47,400 nucleotides of DNA from an uncultured Chlorobiaceae bacterium (GCA_903920215.1 CAIXLG010000102.1:1-47400), one strand, 5' to 3'; positions 28,869-39,374 are shown, counted from the first letter of the stretch. A program made the numbers and translations. Notes: a model not told the origin generated them from the letters alone.

Positions 28869-31800
28869 CTAAGGAACCCTGTCGTCAATACGAATCTCAA
28901 GCCCAAGCCCCTGCAACTCCCTGATAAGGACGTTGAAAGATTCCGGTATACCCGGTTCCGGCAGGTTCTGGCCTTTCACAATGGCTTCATAGGTTTTGTT
29001 CCGACCGATAACGTCATCGGATTTAACCGTAAGCATTTCCCGAAGGATATTTGCTGCACCATAAGCTTCAAGAGCCCAAACTTCCATTTCACCAAATCTC
29101 TGACCACCAAACTGTGCTTTACCGCCGAGAGGCTGCTGCGTGATAAGAGAGTATGGTCCTGTAGAACGGGCATGTATCTTGTCATCAACAAGATGGCCCA
29201 GTTTGAGCATGTAGATATAACCAATGGTAACTTCATCATCAAAACGCTCACCGGTACGTCCGTCAAAGAGACTGACTTTGCCGTGTATAGGCAGACCAGC
29301 CCGTTCAAGCTCTTTTTGTACTTCCTGGTAGGTAGCGCCATTAAAAATAGGAGTTTTAAACTTCACTCCGAGTTTTTTAGCTGCCCAACCCAGTGAGGTC
29401 TCATAAAGCTGACCGATATTCATACGGCTAGGAACACCAAGCGGATTAAGAACAATATCGACCGAAGTGCCATCTGCCATAAACGGCATATCCTCAACCG
29501 GAAGAATCTTGCCTACGACACCCTTGTTTCCATGCCGGCCAGCCATCTTGTCGCCGACCTGAATTTTCCTTTTCTGAGCAATATAGACTTTGGCAAGTTC
29601 CTCTATACCAGGAGGAAGTTCATCACCCACATTGATCTTGTACTTTTCGTTTTCTCTCTCATCTGAAAGATCTTTAAGCTTGAATCGGAACTCTTTGACA
29701 AGACGGATGACATGATCATTCACCTTTGAAGAGTCAGTCAGACCTTTAGAAAAATCAATGGACTCGAGGAACGGCATTGCACTGAATTTGGCAAGTACAG
29801 TAGCATCATACAAAGCACCTTCTGCTACCAGTTGTTTGCCTTTATCACTATACACACCTGTAGATGTTTTACCATTAAGCAGCTGTTTCAGCCATTCGGC
29901 AAACCGCTTTCTGACATCAAACTCCTTATAGTCGTACTTCTTGTCAACAACCTCAATCTTCTCCTTTGAATCCATGCCGACCTTTTTCTTGCGACTGAAT
30001 AGTTTTGTCTTGATGACAATACCTTTCATTCCGGCAGGAACATGCATTGAAGCGTCTTTGACATCGCTTGATTTATCACCGAAAATCGCTCTCAGCAGCT
30101 TTTCTTCAGGTGTAGGATCGCTCTCACCCTTCGGCGTTATTTTACCGACAAGGATATCCCGTTCCTTGACTTCTGCACCGTTACGCACGATACCGTTTTC
30201 ATCAAGGTTTCTGAGAGCTTCATCACTCACGTTATAGATATCACGGGTAAACTGCTCTTCCCCACGCTTGGTATCACGAACATTTGCCTCAAATTCATGA
30301 ATATGAATCGAGGTAAAGACGTCGTCATAAACAAGCCTTTCACTGAGAATGATAGCATCTTCAAAGTTATAACCACGCCAGGGCATGAAGGCTACCAGAA
30401 CATTTTTTCCAAGCGCCAGTTCGCCGTTATCGGTTGACGAACTGTCGGAAAGTATAAAACCTTTTTCAACTCGTTGTCCGATATGCACGAGAGGTTTCTG
30501 TGAAATACAGGTATCCTGGTTTGATCGCTTGAACTTGATGAGTTTATAGGTTTTCAGACCCTCATCAGGATCAAGCATCGAGAGAACGTTATTATCAGCA
30601 TCAAGATCATAACGAACCTGAATATATTCAGCAGTGACGTCTTCAATAACACCGGGACCTTCAGCAATAATCACTGAACGCGAATCCCTGGCTACTTTGG
30701 CTTCCATACCGGTTCCAACCACTGGAGCCTCAGAGGTCAGGAGAGGTACTGCCTGTCGCTGCATGTTGGCTCCCATAAGAGCACGGTTTCCATCATCATG
30801 CTCAAGGAATGGAATCAAAGCTGCTGCGGCACTGACAATCTGTACTGGAGAGACGTCCATAAAGTTAACGTCCTCTGCCGCGACAACCGGGTAGTCACCC
30901 TTGGTCCTCGCCTGTACAGTCTCAACCGCTATTCTATTGTTCTCATCAAGGGGAACACTGACCGGTACGGTAATCTTGTTTTCTTCATCTTCAGCCGAAA
31001 GCATCAGAACCGTATCAGTAACCTGACCTTTATCGACGACCCGGTATGGAGTCTGGATAAAGCCTTTATCGTTTATTTCAGCATAGACAGACAACGACGA
31101 AATCAGGCCAATGTTCGGACCTTCAGGGGTTTCAATAGGGCAGAGCCTGCCGTAGTGCGTATAGTGAACGTCACGAACCTCAAAACCTGCACGTTCTCTG
31201 GTAAGACCACCAGGTCCAAGAGCGGAAACCCTTCTCTTGTTGGTCATTTCAGCCAGTGGATTTGTCTGATCCATAAACTGTGAAAGCTGGCTTGTAGCAA
31301 AGAAGCTCGATACAACGCTCGACACTGTACGGGCATTGATAAGGTCTGCAGGAGCTATTTTATCCGAGTCCCTGGAGTTGAGCTTTTCACGAACATTTTT
31401 GCCCATCCTCGCCAGACCTATAACAAACTGGGCAGCAAGCTGTTCACCCACGGAGCGAACACGACGGTTTGCCAAATGATCGACATCATCAACCTCAGCC
31501 AGCCCGTTGACAAGCTTGATGAGATAATAAATGACGGAAATAATATCGTAATGTGTCAAAACAAGAATATCCTCTCCGACAGGTTCATCGGAAAAGGACT
31601 GTATTGTCTGTAGAATTTTTTCGTATATGGTATCAGAAAGCTGTTTTAGTTCAGGCTTTCCTGAGAGATATTCTTTCAGATCATCAAACTCTTTGCCAAG
31701 TTTCTTCTGAATCCTGTACCGGCCAACTTCACCGAGATCGTATTTTTTCTGGTTGAAAAATGTTCTCTCAAGAAAGCTTCTTGCGGCATCGATATCGGGA

Positions 31801-32780
31801 GCTTCATTCGCTCTCAGCTCTTCATAAACGATCTCAAGCGCCTCTTCCTCTGTTGCCGAATTATCATTAAGAATGGTATTGATAATGATAGACTTGTCCG
31901 GTCCCTTGTCGCTGCCGGAGTAGGTCTTCATTACCTTCACACTTTTATACCCGGCGGCAAGAATCTGCTCAAAGATATCTTCAGTTATTGCAGTTCTCGC
32001 ACTAACCACTTCGCCCGTCTGCATATCAACAATATCTGAAGCCAGATACTGTCCGATAAGCTGATCCTTTTTGGTTGATTTCAGTGATACCTCTTCAACG
32101 AGGTCGAACAAACCTAAAATATCCTCATCCCTTGCAAATCCTATCGCACGGAGAAGTGCACTGACCAGAAAGTTCTTTTTCTGGTCGATATATACAAAAA
32201 TCTGATTATTGATATCGGTCTGAAACTCAATCCATGATCCTCTGGTCGGAACGATTTTTGCCGAATACATTTTCTTGCCGTTCGGATGTATGGCCTCACT
32301 GAACACAACGCCTGGCGAACGATGAAGCTGGGCAACCACAACCCTTTCAGCGCCGTTGACAATAAAAGTACCACGCTCCGTCATATACGGAATCCTGCCC
32401 AGATAGACCTCCTGCTGTATGGTCTCTTTCCAGTCTGTCTCATCCGCCTCATCCTTGTATGAAAGCTTGAGCTTGACTTTAAGGGAAACATCATAGGTCA
32501 GCCCGCGCTCAATACAGTCTTCAACGGTGTATTTCGGTTTATCAAAGCTATAAGTGATATACTCAAGCAGATACAGACCCCTCGTATCAGTAATAGGGAA
32601 TGCGCCGCGCAGAACCCGTTCCAAACCCTGGTCCTTTCTCTTGGAAAGAGGAACGCTATCCTGTATGAAATTATGAAATGAATCTAACTGAACTTTTAAT
32701 AAGTCGGGAGCTTCTATAACACTTTTGATTTTCGAAAAGTCAATACACGGTATTGTTGCATCAGCCACTTTCACATGCAC
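28869..32780 (-). CDS. rpoB: DNA-directed RNA polymerase, beta subunit
   Basis: The 1303-residue subunit holds the rifampicin-pocket segment [27 protein letters not shown] with [17 protein letters not shown], and near the C-terminus the active-site lysine region [15 protein letters not shown]. The clamp-facing end [24 protein letters not shown] is typical. Serine at the position of E. coli Ser512 and a histidine-to-asparagine-type change in the pocket (TNKRR, where E. coli has THKRR) can be read by eye. Translation starts at a GTG: 32780 is the longest, while the GTG two codons later has better spacing from AGCGAGG. It is followed 63 bases later by rpoC. Confidence 0.97.
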   Translation of the reverse strand: MHVKVADATIPCIDFSKIKSVIEAPDLLKVQLDSFHNFIQDSVPLSKRKDQGLERVLRGAFPITDTRGLYLLEYITYSFDKPKYTVEDCIERGLTYDVSLKVKLKLSYKDEADETDWKETIQQEVYLGRIPYMTERGTFIVNGAERVVVAQLHRSPGVVFSEAIHPNGKKMYSAKIVPTRGSWIEFQTDINNQIFVYIDQKKNFLVSALLRAIGFARDEDILGLFDLVEEVSLKSTKKDQLIGQYLASDIVDMQTGEVVSARTAITEDIFEQILAAGYKSVKVMKTYSGSDKGPDKSIIINTILNDNSATEEEALEIVYEELRANEAPDIDAARSFLERTFFNQKKYDLGEVGRYRIQKKLGKEFDDLKEYLSGKPELKQLSDTIYEKILQTIQSFSDEPVGEDILVLTHYDIISVIYYLIKLVNGLAEVDDVDHLANRRVRSVGEQLAAQFVIGLARMGKNVREKLNSRDSDKIAPADLINARTVSSVVSSFFATSQLSQFMDQTNPLAEMTNKRRVSALGPGGLTRERAGFEVRDVHYTHYGRLCPIETPEGPNIGLISSLSVYAEINDKGFIQTPYRVVDKGQVTDTVLMLSAEDEENKITVPVSVPLDENNRIAVETVQARTKGDYPVVAAEDVNFMDVSPVQIVSAAAALIPFLEHDDGNRALMGANMQRQAVPLLTSEAPVVGTGMEAKVARDSRSVIIAEGPGVIEDVTAEYIQVRYDLDADNNVLSMLDPDEGLKTYKLIKFKRSNQDTCISQKPLVHIGQRVEKGFILSDSSSTDNGELALGKNVLVAFMPWRGYNFEDAIILSERLVYDDVFTSIHIHEFEANVRDTKRGEEQFTRDIYNVSDEALRNLDENGIVRNGAEVKERDILVGKITPKGESDPTPEEKLLRAIFGDKSSDVKDASMHVPAGMKGIVIKTKLFSRKKKVGMDSKEKIEVVDKKYDYKEFDVRKRFAEWLKQLLNGKTSTGVYSDKGKQLVAEGALYDATVLAKFSAMPFLESIDFSKGLTDSSKVNDHVIRLVKEFRFKLKDLSDERENEKYKINVGDELPPGIEELAKVYIAQKRKIQVGDKMAGRHGNKGVVGKILPVEDMPFMADGTSVDIVLNPLGVPSRMNIGQLYETSLGWAAKKLGVKFKTPIFNGATYQEVQKELERAGLPIHGKVSLFDGRTGERFDDEVTIGYIYMLKLGHLVDDKIHARSTGPYSLITQQPLGGKAQFGGQRFGEMEVWALEAYGAANILREMLTVKSDDVIGRNKTYEAIVKGQNLPEPGIPESFNVLIRELQGLGLEIRIDDRVP

Positions 32781-32928
32781 CTCGCTTTTATCAATTGCAT
32801 GAATTACTTACAGATTAAGTCCGCACAAAGTTCCTCAAAAACTTTGCTGGACAACTAAAAAGTCCGACTGAACCTTAATCGTATCATCACAGGAACTTTC
32901 ATAAATACGGTACTTACACAAACAGACA

Positions 32929-32957
32929 AAGCTCCGTCTCATATAGAAACGGAGCTT
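32929..32957 (-). promoter_or_regulatory. rplL-rpoB intergenic hairpin
   Basis: In the 203-base gap between rplL and rpoB, 26 bases after the rplL stop on the minus strand, AAGCTCCGT and ACGGAGCTT form a 9-bp stem with an 11-base loop. No proper T-run follows. By analogy with E. coli rplL-rpoB, this could be an attenuator or RNA-processing hairpin that sets the ribosomal protein to polymerase ratio; this is inference. Confidence 0.6.
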
Positions 32958-32983
32958 GCTATAGTAATGACTCTTTTAAAAGA

Positions 32984-33358
32984 TCACTTCAACTCAACAG
33001 ATGCGCCCGCATCTTTCAGCTCTTTGGCAATCTTTTCTGCCTCATCCTTGGAAACAGCTTCTTTCACTGTCTTCGGCGCTCCATCAACAAGATCCTTGGC
33101 TTCTTTCAAACCAAGACCTGTAATAGCACGAACAGCCTTGATTACGTTAATCTTGCTTTCGCCTGCGGCTGTCAATATAACGTCAAACTCAGTCTGCTCT
33201 TCCTGTACGGCAACTTCACCAGAAGGTGCAGCAGCAACACCGGCAACTGCAACAGGAGCAGCACTGACACCAAACTTCTCTTCAAGAGCCTTCACCAATT
33301 CAGAAGCCTCTGTAAGAGTCAACTTACCAATCTGCTCTACAAGTGTTTCGATAGACAT
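32984..33358 (-). CDS. rplL: Ribosomal protein bL12 (L7/L12)
   Basis: The 124-residue stalk protein starts [31 protein letters not shown], followed by the Ala/Val/Pro-rich hinge ([15 protein letters not shown]) and the globular factor-binding domain ([31 protein letters not shown]). It binds as dimers to L10 and recruits translation GTPases. GAGGG lies upstream at a suitable distance. It follows rplJ after 70 bases. Confidence 0.98.
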   Translation of the reverse strand: MSIETLVEQIGKLTLTEASELVKALEEKFGVSAAPVAVAGVAAAPSGEVAVQEEQTEFDVILTAAGESKINVIKAVRAITGLGLKEAKDLVDGAPKTVKEAVSKDEAEKIAKELKDAGASVELK

Positions 33359-33428
33359 TATTCCCTCTCTCTTGTTTAATAATTTACAATTAAAATAATT
33401 TGTTGAGTGCGTAATAGATTTGTATTGC

Positions 33429-33947
33429 TTACTGTTTTTGTCTTGCTATCTGATCAAGAGCATAGACAAGATTTCTCGTCACCGCATTAACCACCATCGG
33501 AACAGAACTGACAACACCGTTGATCAATCCTGCTGCACGACCGACATTTTCGGTCTTGGTGAGCATTTCGGAAAGCTGAGAAAGTGAGTCAGCGCCAAAA
33601 ACAACACCGTCAATTGATGCCATTTTAAACTTAAGCGCCTCATTACTTTTGCTGAACTTTTTGATAACCTTTGCCGGAGCTATCGGATCATCGAGTCCGA
33701 ACGCCAACGCAGTGGTTCCAGTAAGACCTGGAGCAAGCTTGTCAGCAACTCCCAAATCTTTCAGAGCTTTTTTTATGAGTGTGTTTTTTACAACACGATA
33801 CTCAACACCAACATTTCTGAACTCCCGGCGAAGCTCCGCCATTTTAGCGACGCTCAACCCCTGAAATTCAGTCAGATATATACCCTGTGACTTATTGATC
33901 TGCTCAGCAACTTCCTGAACTATCTGCTCTTTTGTATCTCGCTTCAT
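33429..33947 (-). CDS. rplJ: Ribosomal protein uL10
   Basis: The 172-residue protein anchors L7/L12 dimers to the large subunit. Family features are [43 protein letters not shown] and the C-terminal helix that binds L12. It begins only 17 bases after the rplA stop, leaving no room for the L10 leader found before rplJ in many bacteria. Confidence 0.97.
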   Translation of the reverse strand: MKRDTKEQIVQEVAEQINKSQGIYLTEFQGLSVAKMAELRREFRNVGVEYRVVKNTLIKKALKDLGVADKLAPGLTGTTALAFGLDDPIAPAKVIKKFSKSNEALKFKMASIDGVVFGADSLSQLSEMLTKTENVGRAAGLINGVVSSVPMVVNAVTRNLVYALDQIARQKQ

Positions 33948-33964
33948 CGTATAAACCGTTTTTA

Positions 33965-34654
33965 TTAGGCGACAAATTTTTCCATTTTAACCTTCACGCT
34001 CGGGGACATAGTGCTTGAAAGCGCGATTCCCTGCACATACTGACCCTTGGCTGCTGATGGCTTTAAACGAACAACCTCTTTAAGGAAGCTTCCAATATTG
34101 GCAACCAGCTGGTCAGGCTGAAACGAAACCTTGCCGACAGGAGCATGAACATTTCCCGCCTTATCTACCCTGAATTCAATTTTACCGGCCTTGACTTCCT
34201 TGACCGCTTTGGCGACATCCATGGTAACCGTTCCAGATTTTGGATTCGGCATTAAACCACGTGGTCCGAGAATCTTGGCAACTTTACCGAGCTGACCCAT
34301 GACATCAGGAGTTGCTATAATAACATCAACACCCGTCCATCCTTCCTGGATTTTTTCGATATACTCCTCAAAACCAACAAGATCCGCTCCAGCTTCTCTT
34401 GCTTCCTCAGCCTTTGCCTCTTTACATACTACCAGAACAGAAACAGTTTTACCTGTACCATGCGGGAGCATCACCGTTCCGCGGACAACCTGATCAGCAT
34501 GCCGGGGATCAACTCCAAGCTTGACGGCAATATCAACCGTTGCGTCAAATTTAGCCTCAGTAATCTCCTTTACCTTCTCCACTGCGTCAACGAGATCGTA
34601 TTCATGAAAACGATCAACCTTCAGTGAAGCATTTCTGTATTTTTTTCCAGACAT
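33965..34654 (-). CDS. rplA: Ribosomal protein uL1
   Basis: The 229-residue stalk protein has the signatures [35 protein letters not shown] and [17 protein letters not shown]1 helps release deacylated tRNA and, in many bacteria, represses its own rplK-rplA mRNA by binding an RNA site resembling its rRNA target. The ATG lies 76 bases after rplK, and a small structured element lies in that gap. Confidence 0.98.
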   Translation of the reverse strand: MSGKKYRNASLKVDRFHEYDLVDAVEKVKEITEAKFDATVDIAVKLGVDPRHADQVVRGTVMLPHGTGKTVSVLVVCKEAKAEEAREAGADLVGFEEYIEKIQEGWTGVDVIIATPDVMGQLGKVAKILGPRGLMPNPKSGTVTMDVAKAVKEVKAGKIEFRVDKAGNVHAPVGKVSFQPDQLVANIGSFLKEVVRLKPSAAKGQYVQGIALSSTMSPSVKVKMEKFVA

Positions 34655-34671
34655 TGTTTACTCTTGTATAA

Positions 34672-34705
34672 GTGGTTAAAAAAGCGGCCGTTCCGGGCCT
34701 CCCAC
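34672..34705 (-). promoter_or_regulatory. Candidate L1-binding RNA element between rplK and rplA
   Basis: Read on the minus strand, GTGG-GAGG-CC lies upstream and an A-rich strand ending AACCAC downstream: an outer GTGG/CCAC stem encloses a short GGCC/GGCC hairpin and purine-rich internal loops. It sits just upstream of the rplA start. The arrangement resembles L1-binding mRNA sites, so feedback repression is plausible. The pairing is short, so this is only a candidate. Confidence 0.35.
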
Positions 34706-34730
34706 ATCCTTGATCATTAAAAACAGACAA

Positions 34731-35156
34731 TCAATCCTGAATTAAAATCCCCATGCTTCTTGCTGTCCCCATGATCATCTCTTCTGCACCGCTGATATCG
34801 ACAGCATTAAGATCGGGCATTTTGAGTTCAGCTATTCTGCGAACCTGCTCACGACTGACGGAACCAACCTTGTTACGGTTAGGCTCACCTGAACCCTTCT
34901 TCAAACTGGCCTCCTTAAGAAGAAGAACTGCCGCTGGAGGGGTCTTTGTAATAAACGTGAACGACTTGTCAGAGAATACCGTAATGACTACCGGAATAAT
35001 CATCCCTGATTCAGACTGGGTTTTTGCATTGAACTGCTTGCAAAACTCCATGATATTCACACCTTTCTGACCAAGAGCTGGACCGACAGGAGGAGCAGGG
35101 TTTGCTGCACCGGCTGGGATCTGAAGCTTGATAAAACCGATTACCTTTTTTGCCAT
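34731..35156 (-). CDS. rplK: Ribosomal protein uL11
   Basis: The 141-residue protein has the Pro-rich N-terminal domain ([20 protein letters not shown], then [19 protein letters not shown]) and the C-terminal rRNA-binding domain ending with [26 protein letters not shown]. It forms the GTPase-associated centre with 23S rRNA. It lies 42 bases downstream of nusG with no terminator or obvious promoter, so it belongs to the same transcript. Confidence 0.98.
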   Translation of the reverse strand: MAKKVIGFIKLQIPAGAANPAPPVGPALGQKGVNIMEFCKQFNAKTQSESGMIIPVVITVFSDKSFTFITKTPPAAVLLLKEASLKKGSGEPNRNKVGSVSREQVRRIAELKMPDLNAVDISGAEEMIMGTARSMGILIQD

Positions 35157-35198
35157 AATCTATTTCTATTCAGAAGCTTAAAATTACTTAAGCCCTAA

Positions 35199-35774
35199 TT
35201 ATTGGGAAACTGACTTAACCTGTGAAAAATCAAGCTCTGTCGGCGTACTGCGACCAAAAAAGCTTATCATAACCTTTACCTTCATTCTTTCAGTGGAAAC
35301 CTCATGAACAACGCCGGTCAACGAACTGAAAGGCCCATCAGTCACCTTGACTGAATCACCAATCTTGAACGGCGACTCAACTATAGAGCGATGCTCTATT
35401 GAACTCTCCGGCTCCAGAATCTTTTCAACCTCATCAGGCCTCAACGGTGTAGGGACATCATCAACACCAAGAAAACCCATCACAGATGGAATATCAAGGA
35501 TAAGATTCCTTGTCTGCTTGTCAAGCACGGCTTCGATGAGCACATAACCAGGGAAAGCATTTTTGGTTAAACTTCTTTTCTTGCCGTTTTTTACTTCTAC
35601 AAAACGTTCATAAGGAACATAGATCTGCAATATCTTCTCACCCAACCCACTACGAAGCACATCAGCCTCAATCGACTCTTTAACCTTGCGCTCATGGCCC
35701 GAATAAATTCTTAGTGCATACCAGCGCGCAACCGGAACACCCTGAACCTCAAATTCTTTTTTCTTAGCGCTCAT
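35199..35774 (-). CDS. nusG: Transcription termination/antitermination factor NusG
   Basis: The 191-residue protein has the NGN domain (WYALRIYSGHERKVKESIE, ... KNAFPGYVLIEAVLD) and a C-terminal KOW domain (FKIGDSVKVTDGPFSSLTGVVHEV). It couples RNA polymerase to ribosomes or Rho. It directly follows secE with a 23-base gap, the usual order in bacteria. Confidence 0.97.
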   Translation of the reverse strand: MSAKKKEFEVQGVPVARWYALRIYSGHERKVKESIEADVLRSGLGEKILQIYVPYERFVEVKNGKKRSLTKNAFPGYVLIEAVLDKQTRNLILDIPSVMGFLGVDDVPTPLRPDEVEKILEPESSIEHRSIVESPFKIGDSVKVTDGPFSSLTGVVHEVSTERMKVKVMISFFGRSTPTELDFSQVKSVSQ

Positions 35775-35797
35775 TCAAATCACCTTAACACTGTTTC

Positions 35798-35989
35798 TTA
35801 CAATAACTTTCCCATAACGAAATTTATGACCCAGTCGACAAGAAACGTAAACAAGGCAAGTATACCTGAAACCGTCAACACAACAATCGTTAAATCCTTG
35901 ATTTCTTCCTTGCTCGGCCAGACAACCTTTCGCATCTCACCGACTACATCACGGTAATACTGATTTGCTTTGCCGATATATTTAATCAT
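35798..35989 (-). CDS. secE: Protein translocase subunit SecE
   Basis: This 63-residue single-span membrane protein has the minimal SecE form: a cytoplasmic amphipathic part (YYRDVVGEMRKVVWPSKEEI) with the conserved KVVWPS, then one transmembrane helix (about 34-58). It clamps SecY in the translocon. It lies 45 bases after tRNA-Trp and heads the protein-coding part of the transcript. Confidence 0.96.
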   Translation of the reverse strand: MIKYIGKANQYYRDVVGEMRKVVWPSKEEIKDLTIVVLTVSGILALFTFLVDWVINFVMGKLL

Positions 35990-36034
35990 GAATAGAAACC
36001 TCGAATAAATACAGTAAAAGATTTACTTTGCGTG

Positions 36035-36107
36035 CACGTCAGGAGGGAATCGAACCCCCAACCTGCGGTTTTGGAGACCGCTGCTCTACCAATTAAGCTA
36101 CTGACGT
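36035..36107 (-). tRNA. tRNA-Trp(CCA)
   Basis: A 73-nt cloverleaf on the minus strand. The acceptor is ACGTCAG/CTGACGT with a G discriminator. The anticodon stem GCGGT/ACCGC encloses CTCCAAA, giving anticodon CCA. The T-arm is TTGGG... with loop GTTCGAT. The CCA tail is not encoded. It is the last tRNA before secE. Confidence 0.97.
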
Positions 36108-36131
36108 ATCAATCAATACCTCCAAAACCTG

Positions 36132-36204
<73 letters not shown>

Positions 36205-36223
36205 CTGATACGCATAAAAACAG

Positions 36224-36305
36224 TGGGTAGGGGAGGATTCGAACCTCCGAAGACATAGTCGACAGATTTACAGTCTGTTGCGTTTAACCACTTCGCTACC
36301 TACCC
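36224..36305 (-). tRNA. tRNA-Tyr(GTA)
   Basis: An 82-nt type-II tRNA with a long variable arm, on the minus strand. The acceptor is GGGTAGG/CCTACCC with an A discriminator. The anticodon stem ACAGA/TCTGT encloses CTGTAAA (anticodon GTA), and the T-arm is GGAGG-TTCGAAT-CCTCC. No CCA is encoded. Confidence 0.97.
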
Positions 36306-36316
36306 CTAACATCAAG

Positions 36317-36389
36317 AGCTGGTGATGGGACTCGAACCCGCAACCTGCTGATTACAAATCAGCTGCTCTACCAATTGAGCTACACCAGC
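36317..36389 (-). tRNA. tRNA-Thr(TGT)
   Basis: A 73-nt cloverleaf on the minus strand. The acceptor is GCTGGTG/CACCAGC with a T discriminator. The anticodon stem GCTGA/TCAGC encloses TTTGTAA, giving anticodon TGT. No CCA is encoded. It is the first gene of the tRNA-secE-nusG-ribosomal protein-rpoBC unit. Confidence 0.97.
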
Positions 36390-36417
36390 AACTCAAAACT
36401 CAAAAAACAGGGCTGGT

Positions 36418-36445
36418 AATATAATGACAGGTTTTAAAAATACAA
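36418..36445 (-). promoter_or_regulatory. Candidate promoter of the tRNA-secE-rpoC unit
   Basis: On the minus strand TTGTAT (36440-36445) and TATATT (36418-36423) are separated by 16 bases and lie about 29 bases upstream of the first tRNA, just after the terminator of the short-chain dehydrogenase gene. Position and spacing fit a sigma-70-type promoter; the hexamers are not perfect. Confidence 0.45.
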
Positions 36446-36447
36446 AG

Positions 36448-36478
36448 AAAAAAGGATTATTATATTAATTAATCCTTT
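36448..36478 (-). terminator. Terminator after the short-chain dehydrogenase gene
   Basis: On the minus strand AAAGGATTA (36470-36478) and TAATCCTTT (36451-36459) form a 9-bp stem followed by a T-rich tail. The stem includes the dehydrogenase stop codon. It separates the eno-ispG unit from the tRNA-rpoC unit. Confidence 0.75.
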
Positions 36479-37242
36479 ACCGCAGCAAAATACCCTGCAA
36501 GCCGTATTACTATACTTCTCGTCACTAGCCTTTGCGAAAAAGCCAACATATTATCTATCAATGTAGGGAATATACGTATACGATTATGCCTCAATCCTCG
36601 TATTGCCGCTTTGACGACAACATCTGTTCCGGAAATCGGTAACCTGAGATTGGCTGCATTATGACCGGAATGCTTAAAAAAACCGGTATTGATAAAACCC
36701 GGACAAACTGCGATAACTTGTACCCCTGCTCCCTTAACTTCTTCATGAAGCGCTTCGCTCAATGTTATCACAAAAGACTTTGTCGCAGAATAGAGTCCAA
36801 GACCGGGAACACCCTGAAGCCCCCCTAAAGAGGCAACATTAATTATACTTCCCTGTTTCCTTGCAACCATATCAGAGAGAAACATGCGCGTAAGCCTTGC
36901 AGTTGCCATCACATTGACCATAACTATCTCTTCGAGCTTTTTTTCTGGTATTTCAGCAAAATCACCCGCACATGATATTCCCGCACAATTAACAAGGATT
37001 TCAACATCTGCCTTCTTTCCCCTGCAAAACTCATAAATTCGTCCCGGACTTTCAGTGTCGCTCAGATCTTCAACACAAACTTCAACCTCTATTCCACTTT
37101 TTTGCCGAAGCTCCTCACCGAGAGCCTGCAATCTGTCTTGAGAGCGGGCAACAAGTACCAGGTTGTGACCTCTTCTGGCGAATTCTCTGGCAAAGGCCTC
37201 ACCAATCCCCATGGAAGCCCCGGTTATCAAGGAACAAAACAT
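36469..37242 (-). CDS. Short-chain dehydrogenase/reductase (classical SDR)
   Basis: The 257-residue protein has the classical SDR layout. The NAD(P)-binding motif TGASMGIG lies at residues 7-14, and VNCAG at 84-88. The catalytic Ser138 is in NVASLGG, and Tyr151 and Lys155 in YSATK. The end of the second strand carries ARSQDRL, an arginine-containing form common in NADPH-dependent members. Substrate is not predictable. It starts 53 bases after ispG on the same strand and is the last gene of that unit, which ends in a terminator overlapping its stop. Confidence 0.9.
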   Translation of the reverse strand: MFCSLITGASMGIGEAFAREFARRGHNLVLVARSQDRLQALGEELRQKSGIEVEVCVEDLSDTESPGRIYEFCRGKKADVEILVNCAGISCAGDFAEIPEKKLEEIVMVNVMATARLTRMFLSDMVARKQGSIINVASLGGLQGVPGLGLYSATKSFVITLSEALHEEVKGAGVQVIAVCPGFINTGFFKHSGHNAANLRLPISGTDVVVKAAIRGLRHNRIRIFPTLIDNMLAFSQRLVTRSIVIRLAGYFAAVKD

Positions 37243-37295
37243 AACAATGTCAAAGAAAAACGGTTATAAGGCTGTCATGAAACCGTATCGATTCT

Positions 37296-39347
37296 TTATA
37301 CCTGATCAATCCATCTCCCACGCTCTTTTATAAGCCCTATGAGGCGTTCTACTGCCTCCTTTTCGGAAATATTTTCTTCCACACACTCCCTGCCGACATA
37401 GAGACTGATTCTGTTTTTTCCTGCGCCAACATAGCCGAAATCAGCATCCGCCATCTCTCCGGGGCCATTAACAATACACCCCATGATTCCAATCTTCAAA
37501 CCTTTAAGGTGGCCTGTCCGCTCTTTTATTGCTGCTGTTGCCTTTTCCAGATCAAAATAGGTTCTGCCACAGCCGGGACAGGAAATAAATTCAGTTTTGG
37601 ACATTCTGATTCTTGCTCCCTGAAGAATATTGAATGCCAGATTAACCTCCTCATCAACTGAAAGTCTGGTAGCAAGCGCAAGAATGTCACCTATACCGTC
37701 ACAAAAAAGTGCCCCTGCCTGCACCGAACTGCTTATGAGACTCTCAAGCCGATCTGAAGTTTCCCCCTTGAAGCGAACAACAAGGGGATAGTCAAGAGAT
37801 CGGCTGTTGAATGCCTGAACAAGCCTGCGATAGGCAAAAACAGCATTCTCTGAAATGATTGAAAACAATAGTCGCTTAACGCCCTGCTTCCGGAGTTGTT
37901 CGGCAAGATGTGCAAGAACCTCAGCAGGAACAGATTGCCCTGCATATTCATGCAAAAAGCAGAGTTCCAATACCCCAGGACGATCATTGCCGAGATCCTT
38001 CAAAAAATCCTTTCCAAGCTGTTCTCCCTCAACAATATCAAGCCTTACTTTTGAAACTTTATCAAGCAGCATGACAGCAAGTGACACATCACTTGTTGAC
38101 GCAACAATAAAGTGAGCGGCACCACCAAGTTGCTGGAGAAGAGTGTCAAGCCCGTCAAGATCTGCAGAACTGTTAACCCGAACAGAAGCAAACTCTGAGC
38201 GTATGGCATCATGAGACTTTTCCGGTGCAAGCCTCTGAACGGCCTCTTGTAAGACCGCATCAACTTCTGAAAGTGGAGCGTGCACTTCAGTTTCAACTTT
38301 AGGTACATTGTCTCCCCCAATCAGAAGACCAGCAATTGAAATCGGAAAAGACCCCCTGCGCTGATAGCTGAACGGATTGAAAGGCAGAGAATCAGGGGGC
38401 GTAAGATTGTGATTATTTTGCCGATTGCGGCTATCAACAATATGCTTCAGAGGAAGATGCCCTTTATCACCTTTGACAAGATGAAAGTCATTATATTTTT
38501 TAACGATAGCAAAACCAACAGGAACCTCATGCACAGGATCCTCAGTCAGGGAGACTCTTATCGTATCACCAAGGCCGTCTTCAAGGAGAGCTCCAATACC
38601 CATTGCAGATTTAACTCGACCCTCGTTGCCATCTCCAGCTTCTGTTACTCCCAGATGAAGAGGGTAGGCATGCATAAGTTCGGCGTCTGCCTTCTCGACA
38701 AGGAGTCTGTACGCTTGAATCATCACCCGGACATTAGACGATTTCATTGAAAAAAGAATGTCGTGATATCCAACATCTTCACATATCCGGCCAAACTCAA
38801 GAGCCGCTTCAACCATACCTTCAGGCGAATTGCCATATCGGCTGACCGTCCTGTCCGATAAAGAGCCATGATTGGTGCCTATTCTCATCGACACACCATT
38901 CTTGCGGGCTTTTTCAACAAGTGGCAAAAATTCAAGACGGACATGCCGAAGCTCTTCTTGATATTCGTCTTCGGTATATTCACTGGTTGAAAACTTCTGG
39001 CGGGCAGCATAGTTGCCCGGGTTGATGCGTATATTTTCAACAAATTCAACAGCCTTCAGGGCCGCCCGGGCAGAAAAGTGAATATCGGCAACGAGCGGTG
39101 TATCAATGCCATCACGACGAAGCTGGTCACGTATGTTCCTGAGATTATCAGCATCCTTCTCTGTTGGAACCGTGAGACGGATAATTTCACACCCGGCTTC
39201 ATACAGCCTCCTGCACTGCTCAACAGTGGCTGCAGTATCCATGGTGTGCGTATTTGTCATGGACTCTACCCTTATCGGCTGATACCCTCCCAACAGAATG
39301 GATCCAAAAGAAACTTCACGGGTTAAACGACGGCGGTACTGATACAT
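37296..39347 (-). CDS. ispG: 4-hydroxy-3-methylbut-2-enyl-diphosphate synthase, large three-domain form
   Basis: IspG (GcpE) is the [4Fe-4S] enzyme of the methylerythritol-phosphate pathway that forms HMBPP, the precursor of carotenoids, quinones and chlorophyll tails. At 683 residues it is nearly twice the 370-residue E. coli enzyme. The N-terminal TIM barrel (VESMTNTHTMDTAATVEQCRRL, ADIHFSARAAL, RINPGNYAARQKF) ends by about residue 290. A large insert, the A* domain known in plants, Chlamydia and Bacteroidetes/Chlorobi, follows to about 570. The C-terminal domain has Fe-S cysteines in SCPGCGRTYFDLEKA (about 590 and 593) and GCIVNGPGEM (about 622), so all three ligands are present. It follows the DivIC-like gene by 27 bases. 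Confidence 0.96.
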   Translation of the reverse strand: MYQYRRRLTREVSFGSILLGGYQPIRVESMTNTHTMDTAATVEQCRRLYEAGCEIIRLTVPTEKDADNLRNIRDQLRRDGIDTPLVADIHFSARAALKAVEFVENIRINPGNYAARQKFSTSEYTEDEYQEELRHVRLEFLPLVEKARKNGVSMRIGTNHGSLSDRTVSRYGNSPEGMVEAALEFGRICEDVGYHDILFSMKSSNVRVMIQAYRLLVEKADAELMHAYPLHLGVTEAGDGNEGRVKSAMGIGALLEDGLGDTIRVSLTEDPVHEVPVGFAIVKKYNDFHLVKGDKGHLPLKHIVDSRNRQNNHNLTPPDSLPFNPFSYQRRGSFPISIAGLLIGGDNVPKVETEVHAPLSEVDAVLQEAVQRLAPEKSHDAIRSEFASVRVNSSADLDGLDTLLQQLGGAAHFIVASTSDVSLAVMLLDKVSKVRLDIVEGEQLGKDFLKDLGNDRPGVLELCFLHEYAGQSVPAEVLAHLAEQLRKQGVKRLLFSIISENAVFAYRRLVQAFNSRSLDYPLVVRFKGETSDRLESLISSSVQAGALFCDGIGDILALATRLSVDEEVNLAFNILQGARIRMSKTEFISCPGCGRTYFDLEKATAAIKERTGHLKGLKIGIMGCIVNGPGEMADADFGYVGAGKNRISLYVGRECVEENISEKEAVERLIGLIKERGRWIDQV

Positions 39348-39374
39348 TTGATGGTATTACTGTTGAATAAAAAA

